The notes under the pieces were generated by a model, which was not told where the DNA came from, searched no databases, and saw only the letters and a list, made by a program, of their open reading frames with translations. From Candidatus Melainabacteria bacterium (GTDB lineage: Bacteria > Cyanobacteriota > Vampirovibrionia > Obscuribacterales > Obscuribacteraceae): a stretch of DNA of 64,000 nt. Below, one piece after another: positions 16,103 through 25,106 of the stretch (positions are counted from its first letter, which is position 1; each line of letters begins with the position of its first letter). Made by a program: the position numbers and the translations under genes. The stretch spans positions 557,147-621,146 of the forward strand of contig QKMZ01000001.1 of NCBI GenBank assembly GCA_003242885.1. Direction: 5' to 3'.

Positions 16103-18472
16103 ATGACGCAGGTTGTCATTTCAGCGCGGCTAATTGCACTATTTCTCGCATGCTTGTTAGTTGGGCAGTCGGTGTCGCCGCTTGCAGTGTTCGCAGCGAG
16201 CGAGGCAAGTGTAAATTCAGGCGTATCCGAAGCGGCCGACATTCTTGGTGTGCGCCATCATGTCGATCGCATTCTCGCATTGCAAGCCGCTGGAGGTGCG
16301 CCCAGCGAAGAGTTGCTCTGGAACAAAGCTATCGTTTTAAGGCAGCTTCTTCTTGGTTATCTGGAAGTTCGCCAAACTTCTGATTTGCTAGATGAAGCAA
16401 TCGACGATACGTACGATGCAATTGACAAACAAGTGCGAACCGTCAATCGTCGCGTCGAGTTGGCCAACGTCGCTAACTTCACCACCTTTGGCGTGCTGTT
16501 CAATATCGGGGCTGCCGAGCGGCTGTCGAAGCGATTCAATAATTCAAACTATTTGACATTTGTCAGCGCTTCGTTGACAGCCGGCATCGGAGCAGCGGCG
16601 GTACTTCTTTCTTATTCGGGGGCTTCGAAAGATCGAACTCGCCCCAATCCCCTCTCAAACATATTTGGACTGGATGCAGTTTCAGTTCCTTTGCCTGAGT
16701 TAGTTGGCAAATACATCAATGCGACGCCCAAAGGAAAAACGCAGTCGCGCAAGCAAGCAATGCTCGATCTGTGGAAGAGCGAATTTGCTCTGAGTGAAAA
16801 ATCAACTTCGAGAGAAGCCCTGGCGGCTGAGTCGACTCAACGTCATCGCGTGTCAGTTGGTTTTCTCAATAAGCGACTCGCGCTTTTGTTTTCGCTCAAT
16901 GCCCTCGCCGAAGAATTTGATAGCGAATTGCTGGCACTCCTGCGCGCGATTGAAAGCACTTCGGTTCCTGCACAGACAACAAACGATTCGATTCAGTCTG
17001 TCGCCAATCAGATAGGAGCGTCAGGTATCGAGGCAGCAAAATTACTTCAGGTAGAACAGTGTGCAGCAGATCTCATACATATGAAAATGTTAGGGGCTGG
17101 TTGTGGCACGGATTTGCAAGCACTCTCGATAGACCTATACATGCTTGAGAAAATTCTTGGAGCGTCCTTTGAAGTTCGACAGTTCGTCGACCGTATCGAT
17201 CGAGAGAAACACTATCAGTTTGACGTCCTATTGCCACAACTTGTACGCGTGCGTGATCGAGTGAACTTGTTGAGCAACACTACAAACTTTACTGAAATAG
17301 GTGTGTTGAAGAACATCGCGGGAAGAGACTTCGTCCTCAAAAAAACAGCAGCCGGCGCCCAAAAGATTTTGATCATGGACGCTCTTTCTGTCGCGATTGC
17401 AAACGCTAACTTTGTATTTCTCAAGCTGTATCGCCACAAGCAAGTCACTGAGGTCAACGCGCTGGCAAATATCTTCAACTTTGATGTACCAAGCGAATGT
17501 CGTTTTTCTCCATTGATTTCTTCGTATCTGGAAAGTGTCCCTCCAGACTCAACGAACGGTATGACTAGAAAACAGCAATTGCTGGATCGTTGGAAGCGCG
17601 TAGGAAGGTTGTCGAACAAAAAAGGAAGTGCGGAGGCGCTTGCATCATTGCCTTCGATGCATAACAAGCGCGTGGAGACAATCGACCTGATCAATAAGCG
17701 CGTGGAAATGCTGTTTGATGTGAGCGGCGCTGTTGAAACGCTAGATTCGGAGCTTTTGCAACTACTCACGGCTGTAATACTGCCAGCGCCTGCAAATCCC
17801 ACAGAAAATAAAATCGACAAACAGCTGATATTGACAAAACGAGTTCTGCAACACGCACTGGAGATCCGCAGCGCCTCTGATCAGATTGACAATCAACTTT
17901 CGGACGAGTACACAGCAAAAGGCGCTATCCTTGCTTCACGCGCTCGTGGTATTCAATACAACAACATTCTCAATTTTACGCAATCCGGCTTGCTCGGGAT
18001 TGTGTCTCAAGGCTTGGTCATGAAAGGGAAGAATAATCATGCCAATGCGATAGATCTTGTTTCGGGATCGACGTTGCTGCTTTTGTCTACTGCAGCTTTG
18101 ATACAAGCTCGGATCGGGCGCAGACCGTCAAAGCCTGAATTAAATGTGCTTGCACAAGTGCTAGTTCCTGGTGCTCCAACCAAGGAACCAATCCCTGCGT
18201 CGGTTCAGCAGTACTTGAATTCTCCTGCTGCGGACAAAAGTATGACACGGCGCGAGTCGTTAATTGAACGCTGGAGAAAATCCGGAGTAATCACTACAAA
18301 CTTGAAAAGTGAGCGCAATTTGGGCAAACTATCCGCTAGCGGAATTACAAGTCGAAGGGAACCCGTTCAGCTCATAACTGATCGCATTGTGATGTTGCAC
18401 GATGTCAAAACCACAATCGAGTCGATGGACAAACAGTTGGTAAGTGCATTGAAAGAAGGGGGACCTTACTAG
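16103..18472 (+). CDS. Unrecognised exported protein of three tandem modules (paralogue B)
   Basis: Paralogue of the divergent protein at 13253-15784; family not recognised. A signal peptide (ARLIALFLACLLVGQSVSPL) leads into three modules of about 240 residues. Module motifs are NFTTFGVLFNI, NFTEIGVLKNI and NFTQSGLLGIV, each followed by hydrophobic helices, and YINATPKGKTQSRKQ, YLESVPPDSTNGMTRKQ and YLNSPAADKSMTRRESL, each followed by LxxRW or LxxLW. Each module begins with a helix containing EILGVRHHVDRIL or an equivalent and ends with a helix near ExLDSELLxLL. It ends 8 nt before the ABM-domain gene, so it may lead a three-gene operon with that gene and the molybdenum hydroxylase. No catalytic motif is apparent; a structural or membrane-scaffold role is only a guess. 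Confidence 0.8.
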   Translation: MTQVVISARLIALFLACLLVGQSVSPLAVFAASEASVNSGVSEAADILGVRHHVDRILALQAAGGAPSEELLWNKAIVLRQLLLGYLEVRQTSDLLDEAIDDTYDAIDKQVRTVNRRVELANVANFTTFGVLFNIGAAERLSKRFNNSNYLTFVSASLTAGIGAAAVLLSYSGASKDRTRPNPLSNIFGLDAVSVPLPELVGKYINATPKGKTQSRKQAMLDLWKSEFALSEKSTSREALAAESTQRHRVSVGFLNKRLALLFSLNALAEEFDSELLALLRAIESTSVPAQTTNDSIQSVANQIGASGIEAAKLLQVEQCAADLIHMKMLGAGCGTDLQALSIDLYMLEKILGASFEVRQFVDRIDREKHYQFDVLLPQLVRVRDRVNLLSNTTNFTEIGVLKNIAGRDFVLKKTAAGAQKILIMDALSVAIANANFVFLKLYRHKQVTEVNALANIFNFDVPSECRFSPLISSYLESVPPDSTNGMTRKQQLLDRWKRVGRLSNKKGSAEALASLPSMHNKRVETIDLINKRVEMLFDVSGAVETLDSELLQLLTAVILPAPANPTENKIDKQLILTKRVLQHALEIRSASDQIDNQLSDEYTAKGAILASRARGIQYNNILNFTQSGLLGIVSQGLVMKGKNNHANAIDLVSGSTLLLLSTAALIQARIGRRPSKPELNVLAQVLVPGAPTKEPIPASVQQYLNSPAADKSMTRRESLIERWRKSGVITTNLKSERNLGKLSASGITSRREPVQLITDRIVMLHDVKTTIESMDKQLVSALKEGGPY

Positions 18473-18479
18473 GTAGCAT

Positions 18480-19442
18480 ATGACTCAATCTTCATCACAG
18501 CCAGAGCCTTCGGCAGTCAATACTGTTCATCTGACAAAACTTTTGGTGAAAAGTGGCGGTGGTGAGCACGTCGATTGGCTCACCCGTCTGATGATGGTGG
18601 GCGTCGGAAGCGGCTCGGTCTTGTCCGCTGAAATCATTCCGTCGAGCACGCCTGATGAAAATGAATGGACCTTAGTACAGCGATTTCACGATGACCGTCT
18701 ACTTGCCGAATGGCAGGCGCGTCCGGATCGTTTGAAGTTATTGGATGAATTAGCACCGGATATCGCAGCAAACGAAGTTGCCTTGACTGAAGCCATAAGT
18801 TCTACTTTTGGCACCGTCGGTAGTGTCGCTGTCGCTATTGTTACTCAAGTAAAGCCTGGGCAGGAATCAGCGTATCGCGAGTTTGAAAAACAGTTTCAAT
18901 CGGCTCAAGCAAAGCGGCGCGGTTATCGTGGCGTTTATTTGCAGCCACCAACCAAGAAAACACCGGGCGTCTGGACAACGCTGATTCGTTTCGACTCACC
19001 CGATGCCTTGGACGAATGGTTCATTTCCGAAGAGCGGAAAAATCTTTTGACACTCGCCGAGCCGGTTGTGAGTTCTACCGACTATCAAGCCGTAACAGGC
19101 TCGTTTCCAGGTTGGTTTCCCTCTCAGGAGGCGGGTCAGAAAGGTCCGCCCAACTGGAAGACTGCATTGTTGATTCTTTTGGGACTGTACCCAATCGTTA
19201 TGCTCGAGATTCGTTTTTTGAATCCGACAATGCACAGTTTGAATCCTGCAATTGCCAATTTAATTGGCAACGCTATTAGTGTTGCGTTGACGACATGGGT
19301 GACCATGCCGCTCCTCATCAAAGCTTTTACGCCGTGGCTGTTTCCTAAAAAGGAGACGCCTACGTGGGTTAGTCCGGTAAGTCTTGCGGTACTCGTTGCA
19401 GTTTTTGCAATTGAAGTAGCGCTTCTATGGAGGTTGCTCTAA
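18480..19442 (+). CDS. Antibiotic biosynthesis monooxygenase (ABM)-domain membrane protein
   Basis: 320 residues. Two dimeric alpha/beta-barrel ABM-like units lie at about 15-100 and 115-205; the second contains VAIVTQVKPGQESAYREFEK. Three to four hydrophobic helices follow (from NWKTALLILLGLYPIVMLEI to the C-terminal LAVLVAVFAIEVALLWRLL). Proteins of this layout are common, unassigned members of the ABM superfamily; soluble ABM enzymes oxidise polyketide quinols or degrade haem, but no such activity can be inferred here. A GGAGG inside its last codons serves the next gene and its TAA stop overlaps that gene's ATG by one base, indicating tight coupling to the molybdenum hydroxylase. Confidence 0.75.
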   Translation: MTQSSSQPEPSAVNTVHLTKLLVKSGGGEHVDWLTRLMMVGVGSGSVLSAEIIPSSTPDENEWTLVQRFHDDRLLAEWQARPDRLKLLDELAPDIAANEVALTEAISSTFGTVGSVAVAIVTQVKPGQESAYREFEKQFQSAQAKRRGYRGVYLQPPTKKTPGVWTTLIRFDSPDALDEWFISEERKNLLTLAEPVVSSTDYQAVTGSFPGWFPSQEAGQKGPPNWKTALLILLGLYPIVMLEIRFLNPTMHSLNPAIANLIGNAISVALTTWVTMPLLIKAFTPWLFPKKETPTWVSPVSLAVLVAVFAIEVALLWRLL

Positions 19443-22400
19443 TGTCCGAATCGACAACTAATGCCAAAGAGCGTAGCTGCGAGGAGGAAGTCGTTTACTC
19501 TGACCAGTTGATATTCTGGCTGAACGGCTCTCGCGTGCAAGTCAACAATCCGGACCCGGCGACGATGCTTACAGAATATCTGCGCAAGGCTGGATATACA
19601 GGGACTAAAGTTGTTTGCGAGCAAGGCGGATGCGGTGCTTGCACCGTAATGGTTTCGCACAAAGACCCTGTCGATGGAAAGCCGGTGCACCGCGCAATCA
19701 ACGCGTGTTTAAAGCCAGTGTGCGCAGTCGACGGCATGTCCGTCACAACAACCGAGGGCATCGGTAACGTGCATGATGGACTAGACCCCACGCAGTATTG
19801 CATTGCGAAGTTCAACGGCACTCAGTGTGGATTTTGTACGCCCGGTTTTGTAATGAACACACATGCGCTGTTGCAACAAAACCCTGATGCAACTCAGCAG
19901 GATATAGAAGATAGCTTTGGCGGTAATCTGTGTCGCTGTACGGGATACAGACCAATTCTGCATGCTATGCGCACTCTGGCGAAGGACTATGATGCTTCTT
20001 GCGACAAAACACAAGATTGCATGATTGATCCTTGTTTTAAAGTTCAATGCAAACCTGGAATCACCGAGGTCAATCTCGATGAGTTGCCGTCACACGAATT
20101 GCCGGCACGCGAACTGCATTTCACGGGACTGCGCGCAGAATGGTTCCGCCCATCATGTTTGGAGCAGGTGCAAAGTCTGAAGAAAAAATTCAGCAAGGAC
20201 TATGGCAAAGCAAACGTCAAACTGGTTGTGGGCAACACTGCCGCTGGCATTTATAGCGACGAAAAACCGCGCATCTACATTGATCTGACAGCAGTGCGCG
20301 AGCTGGCGGAGATTCGCGAGACCAGCGAAGGTATTGTTGTTGGTGCTGCTGCACCTATTCAACACATGCTCGATTTTGTTGGTGGTGTTATCGCTAAGCG
20401 CAGTGCCGACGAAACGAGAGGGCTGCAAGAATTGAAGCGGCACGGTGCATTCGTTGCCGGGTATCAGGTAAGAAGTGCAGGCAGTGTGGCTGGAAACATT
20501 TTCATGACTCGCGACCACGCAGAGCATGGAGGACCGTTCCCATCCGATATCTTCACCGTATTTGGTGGTCTCGGCGTTAAGCTGACCATCGCCTCGGCGG
20601 AGTATGAAGGCGGCACTAAGACATGCTTGTTGACCGACATGCCTGCGGTTTCGACATTACCTGATGACGCTGTGATTTTGTCTTTCCTCATTCCTTTCAC
20701 TCGCCAGCGTGAGTATGTTCAGACATACAGAATCGCCCGTCGAGTGCAGATGGCTCACCCTGTTGTGAATGCGGGGCTGCGCGTATGTCTGGATGAAAAG
20801 GGCGCAGTAATGCCGGGCGAGGCTTGCATCGTATTTGGTGGTTTGGCTTCACTCAACTGCCGTATGCCGAAGACAGAAAAATTCCTCGAAGGAAAAACCT
20901 GGAACAATGACACCCTGAAGTCCGCGCTCGACATGCTCTCCTCTGAAGTCGCCGACGTCACGATAACAATGGATGAAGAAGGCTTCACCAATGAGTACCG
21001 GATGCAACTGGCACTCAACTTCTTCTACAAATTCTTCCTGTACGTCGCGATGCAGGTGAATCCGTCGATGGTGTCGCCGGAAAATCAATCGATTGCATTT
21101 CACGACGAGCGGGAGCTCTCCCATGGAACGCAGGAGTATCAGGAATACCCAGAGCTGTATCCCCTGACCAAACCTGTCGTCAAGCGCGCCGCCTTTGTAC
21201 AAGCCACAGGAGAAATCAAATACACCTTGGACCTGACCCTGCCGGTTGGTGGTGTGCACGGTGCAATGGTGAAAAGCGGCCGCCCACATGCCAAATTCTC
21301 ATTTACAAAAAATGTGTCCGGGCTCAGCGCACTGAAAGAACTTCTAGCTAAGCAGTTTCCCGGCTTTGTGGATCTGATTACCTGTGACGACGTGCCCGAG
21401 GGTGGCAAGCGTTATATAGGTCTGAATGATGATGACCCGATCTTTTCCGACAAGGTTGTCACTTCGGTCGGTGCACCAATCGGAATGGTGTTGGCGGAGA
21501 CCATTGAGGCTGCGCGCGATGCTGCTCGCTTTATCGAGAAAGAATGCATCCAGTATGAGGATCTGCCTGCTGTCCTCACGATAGAGGAAGCAATCAAGCA
21601 GAATACGGCTATGCCGATGGTGCGTACAGCTAAAGATGAAGATGAAGACATTAATCAACGCATTCCTACGATCACGCGCGATGGCAGCAATATGGAGTGG
21701 CTTGAGAATCCGAAAAAACCTATGGAAGGTACCGAAGTTGTTTATGGCACTTTCCGCACTTCAGCTCAGGCACACTTCTATTTAGAGAGCATGTGTGCTC
21801 TGGCGGTGCCGGGTCCTTACGATCAAATTACCGTCCATTGCTCAACACAAAATCCAAATGGCACGCAAGCAGCAATTGCGCGAGCACTCGGTGTTCAAAA
21901 TAACCAAGTCTCCGTTGTAATTGAGCAAGTTGGTGGCGGATTTGGTGGCAAACAGCACCGCGCTAACATTACCGGCGCACAGGCCGCAGTGGCTGCACGG
22001 AAGGTAAAACGGGGCGTGCGGTTGATGTACGATCGTTCTACGGATATGCAGGCTGTAGGCAAGCGGCATCCTTACGCCGGTGAATATCATGTCGCCTACA
22101 CGCGAGACGGCATAATTAAAGGCATGCGTATAGATTTGAATTCAGACGCAGGAGATACATACGATTGTACTTTCGCTGTAATGGATTCGAGTCTGCTCAA
22201 TGCCGACCAGGCATACATGATAGAAACCTTGCAAGCAAATGGAACAGCCTACAAAACGAACAAAGCCAGCAACACGGCATTTCGCACATTTGGCGTGGTT
22301 CAGGCTTGGGCAATTACAGAAAATGCAATTGAGCACGTTGCGTGGAAACTATCGAAAGATCTCGGACGAAAAGTCACAGCCGAGGAAATTCGCTACAAAA

Positions 22401-23617
22401 ACATGTATCGCAACGGAACCAAAGATTCCCACGACGAAACGCACTTCGGCCAAGAGCTTGATTTTTGCAACATTCGCGCTATCTGGGATGAACTTCATAA
22501 ATCATCCGACTTTGAAAAGCGTGAGAAAGAAGTCGAAGAATTCAACAGCAAAAATCGCTGGCGGAAGCGGGCAATTGTTATGGTGCCGCAGAAGCACGGA
22601 ATCGGATTTACTGAACCGCGCGGTTCGCTGAATTCTTCGAGCGCTTATGTCACGGTAAACATGGCAGATGCCTCGGTGCTTGTCTATCACGGCGGTGTCG
22701 AGATGGGGCAAGGTGTCAATACGAAGATCGCTCAGCTTGCTGCGAACACACTAGGCATACCACTGTCTATGGTGCGCGTTGGTGGCAACAATACTGATAC
22801 CATTCCTAACGCTCCAGCAACGGCAGCGTCGACCGGTTTTGATCTCAACGGTGGCGCCGTCGAACAAGCTTGCCGTGTCCTGCGCAAGCGACTGGAAGAC
22901 CTGTGCCGCGATTTGGAGCAGTTTACGCCGCACAACCGAATTGAGAACTGGCGAACTGAGTGGGCTGCTAAGTGGCCGGAGATAGTTTTCAAAGCCTGGT
23001 TCGAGCGCGTCAATTTGAGCGTGTCAGAACTCTACAAGACCCCTCACTATAAGGGACCTACAGAGCGCAACCCTCGTGGTAAGCCGTTCTTGTACTTCGC
23101 GTACGGCGCTGCGGTTACCGAAGTTGAAATTGATGTGCTCACAGGTGAGTTCAAAATTCTTCGGGCTGATGTTGTTTGCGATGTGAACAAATCGCCAAAT
23201 CCGGCCATTGATATCGGACAGCTCGAGGGCGGTTTCGTTCAGGGCATTGGATTTGCCACAACCGAGGAAATCATTTTCGACCATGAGGGCAAGCTAGTAA
23301 CAGACAACATCTGGAGCTACAAACCGCCGTGCACTAAGACTATTCCAATTGATTTCAGAGTGCGTTTGCACCCAGTAGATGAGGAGCGCAATCAGCGTGA
23401 GGCACTTGCAGAGAAGCACGCAGTGAAGATGTCCAAATCATTCACGGAGTCTTCGTTGACTCTTGGCGCGTCAACGTACATGGCGATCAAGTTGGCAGTT
23501 AAGAATGCGCGAGAGCAGCTTACTGGCGAGAACGAATTTCTTGATATGGATATGCCGATGACTTGCCAGCGCATTCAAAATCTGTGTGGAGTTTCGAAGG
23601 GCAATCTTACGCTCTAA
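19442..23617 (+). CDS. Single-chain xanthine dehydrogenase-type molybdenum hydroxylase
   Basis: A 1391-residue fusion with the domain order of eukaryotic xanthine dehydrogenase. An N-terminal plant-type 2Fe-2S domain (CEQGGCGACTVMV) precedes the second 2Fe-2S domain (QCGFCTPGFVMNT and GNLCRCTGYRPI). A CO-dehydrogenase-type FAD domain follows (VVGNTAAGIY, RSAGSVAGNI). The molybdopterin domains carry QVGGGFGGKQHR, SNTAFRTFGVVQ, GGVEMGQGVNTKIAQ and the catalytic glutamate in FTESSLTLGAS. AFRTFGVVQ departs from the usual AFRGFGxPQ, so the substrate may not be xanthine; aldehydes or N-heterocycles are alternatives. The start ATG 19442 overlaps the previous stop (TAATG) with GGAGG upstream. Needs FAD, two Fe-S clusters and Mo cofactor; likely cytoplasmic. 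Confidence 0.93.
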   Translation: MSESTTNAKERSCEEEVVYSDQLIFWLNGSRVQVNNPDPATMLTEYLRKAGYTGTKVVCEQGGCGACTVMVSHKDPVDGKPVHRAINACLKPVCAVDGMSVTTTEGIGNVHDGLDPTQYCIAKFNGTQCGFCTPGFVMNTHALLQQNPDATQQDIEDSFGGNLCRCTGYRPILHAMRTLAKDYDASCDKTQDCMIDPCFKVQCKPGITEVNLDELPSHELPARELHFTGLRAEWFRPSCLEQVQSLKKKFSKDYGKANVKLVVGNTAAGIYSDEKPRIYIDLTAVRELAEIRETSEGIVVGAAAPIQHMLDFVGGVIAKRSADETRGLQELKRHGAFVAGYQVRSAGSVAGNIFMTRDHAEHGGPFPSDIFTVFGGLGVKLTIASAEYEGGTKTCLLTDMPAVSTLPDDAVILSFLIPFTRQREYVQTYRIARRVQMAHPVVNAGLRVCLDEKGAVMPGEACIVFGGLASLNCRMPKTEKFLEGKTWNNDTLKSALDMLSSEVADVTITMDEEGFTNEYRMQLALNFFYKFFLYVAMQVNPSMVSPENQSIAFHDERELSHGTQEYQEYPELYPLTKPVVKRAAFVQATGEIKYTLDLTLPVGGVHGAMVKSGRPHAKFSFTKNVSGLSALKELLAKQFPGFVDLITCDDVPEGGKRYIGLNDDDPIFSDKVVTSVGAPIGMVLAETIEAARDAARFIEKECIQYEDLPAVLTIEEAIKQNTAMPMVRTAKDEDEDINQRIPTITRDGSNMEWLENPKKPMEGTEVVYGTFRTSAQAHFYLESMCALAVPGPYDQITVHCSTQNPNGTQAAIARALGVQNNQVSVVIEQVGGGFGGKQHRANITGAQAAVAARKVKRGVRLMYDRSTDMQAVGKRHPYAGEYHVAYTRDGIIKGMRIDLNSDAGDTYDCTFAVMDSSLLNADQAYMIETLQANGTAYKTNKASNTAFRTFGVVQAWAITENAIEHVAWKLSKDLGRKVTAEEIRYKNMYRNGTKDSHDETHFGQELDFCNIRAIWDELHKSSDFEKREKEVEEFNSKNRWRKRAIVMVPQKHGIGFTEPRGSLNSSSAYVTVNMADASVLVYHGGVEMGQGVNTKIAQLAANTLGIPLSMVRVGGNNTDTIPNAPATAASTGFDLNGGAVEQACRVLRKRLEDLCRDLEQFTPHNRIENWRTEWAAKWPEIVFKAWFERVNLSVSELYKTPHYKGPTERNPRGKPFLYFAYGAAVTEVEIDVLTGEFKILRADVVCDVNKSPNPAIDIGQLEGGFVQGIGFATTEEIIFDHEGKLVTDNIWSYKPPCTKTIPIDFRVRLHPVDEERNQREALAEKHAVKMSKSFTESSLTLGASTYMAIKLAVKNAREQLTGENEFLDMDMPMTCQRIQNLCGVSKGNLTL

Positions 23618-23682
23618 TCGCGCAAATGAATAGAAACGCGGAGTGCGAAAGCATGATAGAGGTACCTTTTCTGGAGGGCTAT

Positions 23683-24159
23683 ATGTACGCTGGTGTCAAA
23701 CTTGAAATGCTTGAAACCGAATTCGAGCAATCTTTTGAGCGCGAACCTTATTCTTATTCCTGGGGCTTCTTTGCATACGATGATACCCCTGGTGCTTCAG
23801 GAGGAGGAGCGGGTAACTTCAGTTGGTTCGATAAGAAAGAAGAACTTGTTCGTTTCTTGCAGAAGTTTCCATTGCTTGCTCACAGTTTGGGAACTACTGA
23901 TGCTGAGCTGTTTGAGAAGGCTCAGCGCTATTTGTCCACTCTCAATGCAGATAGCTTCAATCAGAACAACATTGACGAATTCAACCAAATTATTAGTGGC
24001 GTTGAGCAAATACAATGGTTTGGTCAATTCGCTGATCTGTTGTCCGGCGAAAGTGAGTTTGCTCAAGGTTTGCGCAAGTTTTTCTCTTCGTCTACGCAAC
24101 CTCTTCAGAAGATTCAAATTCCTGAATTCGCAGAATTCCTGCGCAACTGGGGGCGCTAA
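23683..24159 (+). CDS. Small acidic protein of unknown family, first gene of an AAA/DUF2357 module
   Basis: 158 residues, family not recognised. The preferred start is ATG 23683, preceded by GGAGGG at 23673-23678; ATG 23653 is in frame but has a poorer site. It begins MYAGVKLEMLETEFEQSFER, then an aromatic- and glycine-rich stretch (SYSWGFFAYDDTPGASGGG) and mostly helical, acidic sequence; it ends in a helix with FAEFLRNWGR. No cysteines, signal peptide or membrane helix are seen. Only 2 nt separate its stop from the AAA ATPase start, so the two are surely co-expressed. It could supply the target-recognition function that the unusually short ATPase lacks. Confidence 0.75.
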   Translation: MYAGVKLEMLETEFEQSFEREPYSYSWGFFAYDDTPGASGGGAGNFSWFDKKEELVRFLQKFPLLAHSLGTTDAELFEKAQRYLSTLNADSFNQNNIDEFNQIISGVEQIQWFGQFADLLSGESEFAQGLRKFFSSSTQPLQKIQIPEFAEFLRNWGR

Positions 24160-24161
24160 CT

Positions 24162-25106
24162 ATGACCTTGGCTTATGCTGAACCTAAGTTTGAAGAGATT
24201 TGTAAGTCTATCGATGCGTCGGGAGCTGTATTTAGCCCCGATCTCTTGCGACGCTATCATCTTTCATTGAAGACGCGAAGATTTGTCATATTGAGTGGCA
24301 CCAGTGGTAGCGGCAAGACTTTGTTAACGCGCGTGTATGCCGATGCTGTTAAAGCCCATTATTGTCTTGTTCCTGTTGCGCCCAACTGGACCACAAACGA
24401 AGACCTCCTGGGATATTTCAACCCGCTGAGCAAAAGGTATTTCGATACAGATTTCAGCCTTTTTCTTCGGCGAGCGGCGAGAGCATATAGGTCTGCCGTC
24501 GACGCCAACGAAGATCCTGAGCCGTTCCATCTTGTTCTTGATGAGATGAATTTAGCCCGCGTTGAATACTATTTCGCGAAATTCTTGTCGGGGATGGAGG
24601 TTCTCACCGGTGCGGGTCAGGCTCAGGTAACCTTGTCTGGCACGGATGTAGTTGATCTGACACCCAACCTGTTCTTTGTCGGCACAGTAAACGTCGATGA
24701 GACTACTCAAGGATTTGCCGATAAAATCTTCGACCGGGCTCAAGTAATTGAAGTGACTCATCAACGAGACGAAGTGGCATCGAGAGTTCAACACCCTGAA
24801 GTCCAGGACGCGCTTATGCAAATATGGGATGCGGTAAACGATGTCACTCCCTTTTCGATCCGCATTGTAGATGAAATCAACAAATACGTTGCAGAAGCTT
24901 CTCGGATAGGGGTGCCTTGGGAAGACGCATTCGACGATCAGATTATTCAGAAAATTCTGCCGAGAATTAAAGGAACTGATATCAGACTTGGTGTCATGCT
25001 CCAAAGGCTCAATGACATAACTGCAAACCGTTTTCCTCGCAGCAATAGTAAGATTCAACATCTAAACCATGGTTTTCACTCCAATGGAATCGTCTCCTTC
25101 TTCTAA
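24162..25106 (+). CDS. McrB-like AAA+ ATPase
   Basis: 314-residue AAA+ protein. Walker A is GTSGSGKTLLT at about residues 46-56, Walker B is VLDEMNLARVEYYF at about 126-139, and a sensor-1-like segment reads FVGTVNVDETTQGF. DEMNLAR and GTVN...DETT resemble McrB/MoxR-type GTPase or ATPase motors of type IV restriction systems. There is no N-terminal modified-base-binding domain, unlike E. coli McrB, so target recognition must come from a partner. Its 3' end overlaps the following DUF2357 gene by 38 nt. It probably forms hexamers that drive the DUF2357 partner; nucleotide preference is unknown. Confidence 0.88.
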   Translation: MTLAYAEPKFEEICKSIDASGAVFSPDLLRRYHLSLKTRRFVILSGTSGSGKTLLTRVYADAVKAHYCLVPVAPNWTTNEDLLGYFNPLSKRYFDTDFSLFLRRAARAYRSAVDANEDPEPFHLVLDEMNLARVEYYFAKFLSGMEVLTGAGQAQVTLSGTDVVDLTPNLFFVGTVNVDETTQGFADKIFDRAQVIEVTHQRDEVASRVQHPEVQDALMQIWDAVNDVTPFSIRIVDEINKYVAEASRIGVPWEDAFDDQIIQKILPRIKGTDIRLGVMLQRLNDITANRFPRSNSKIQHLNHGFHSNGIVSFF

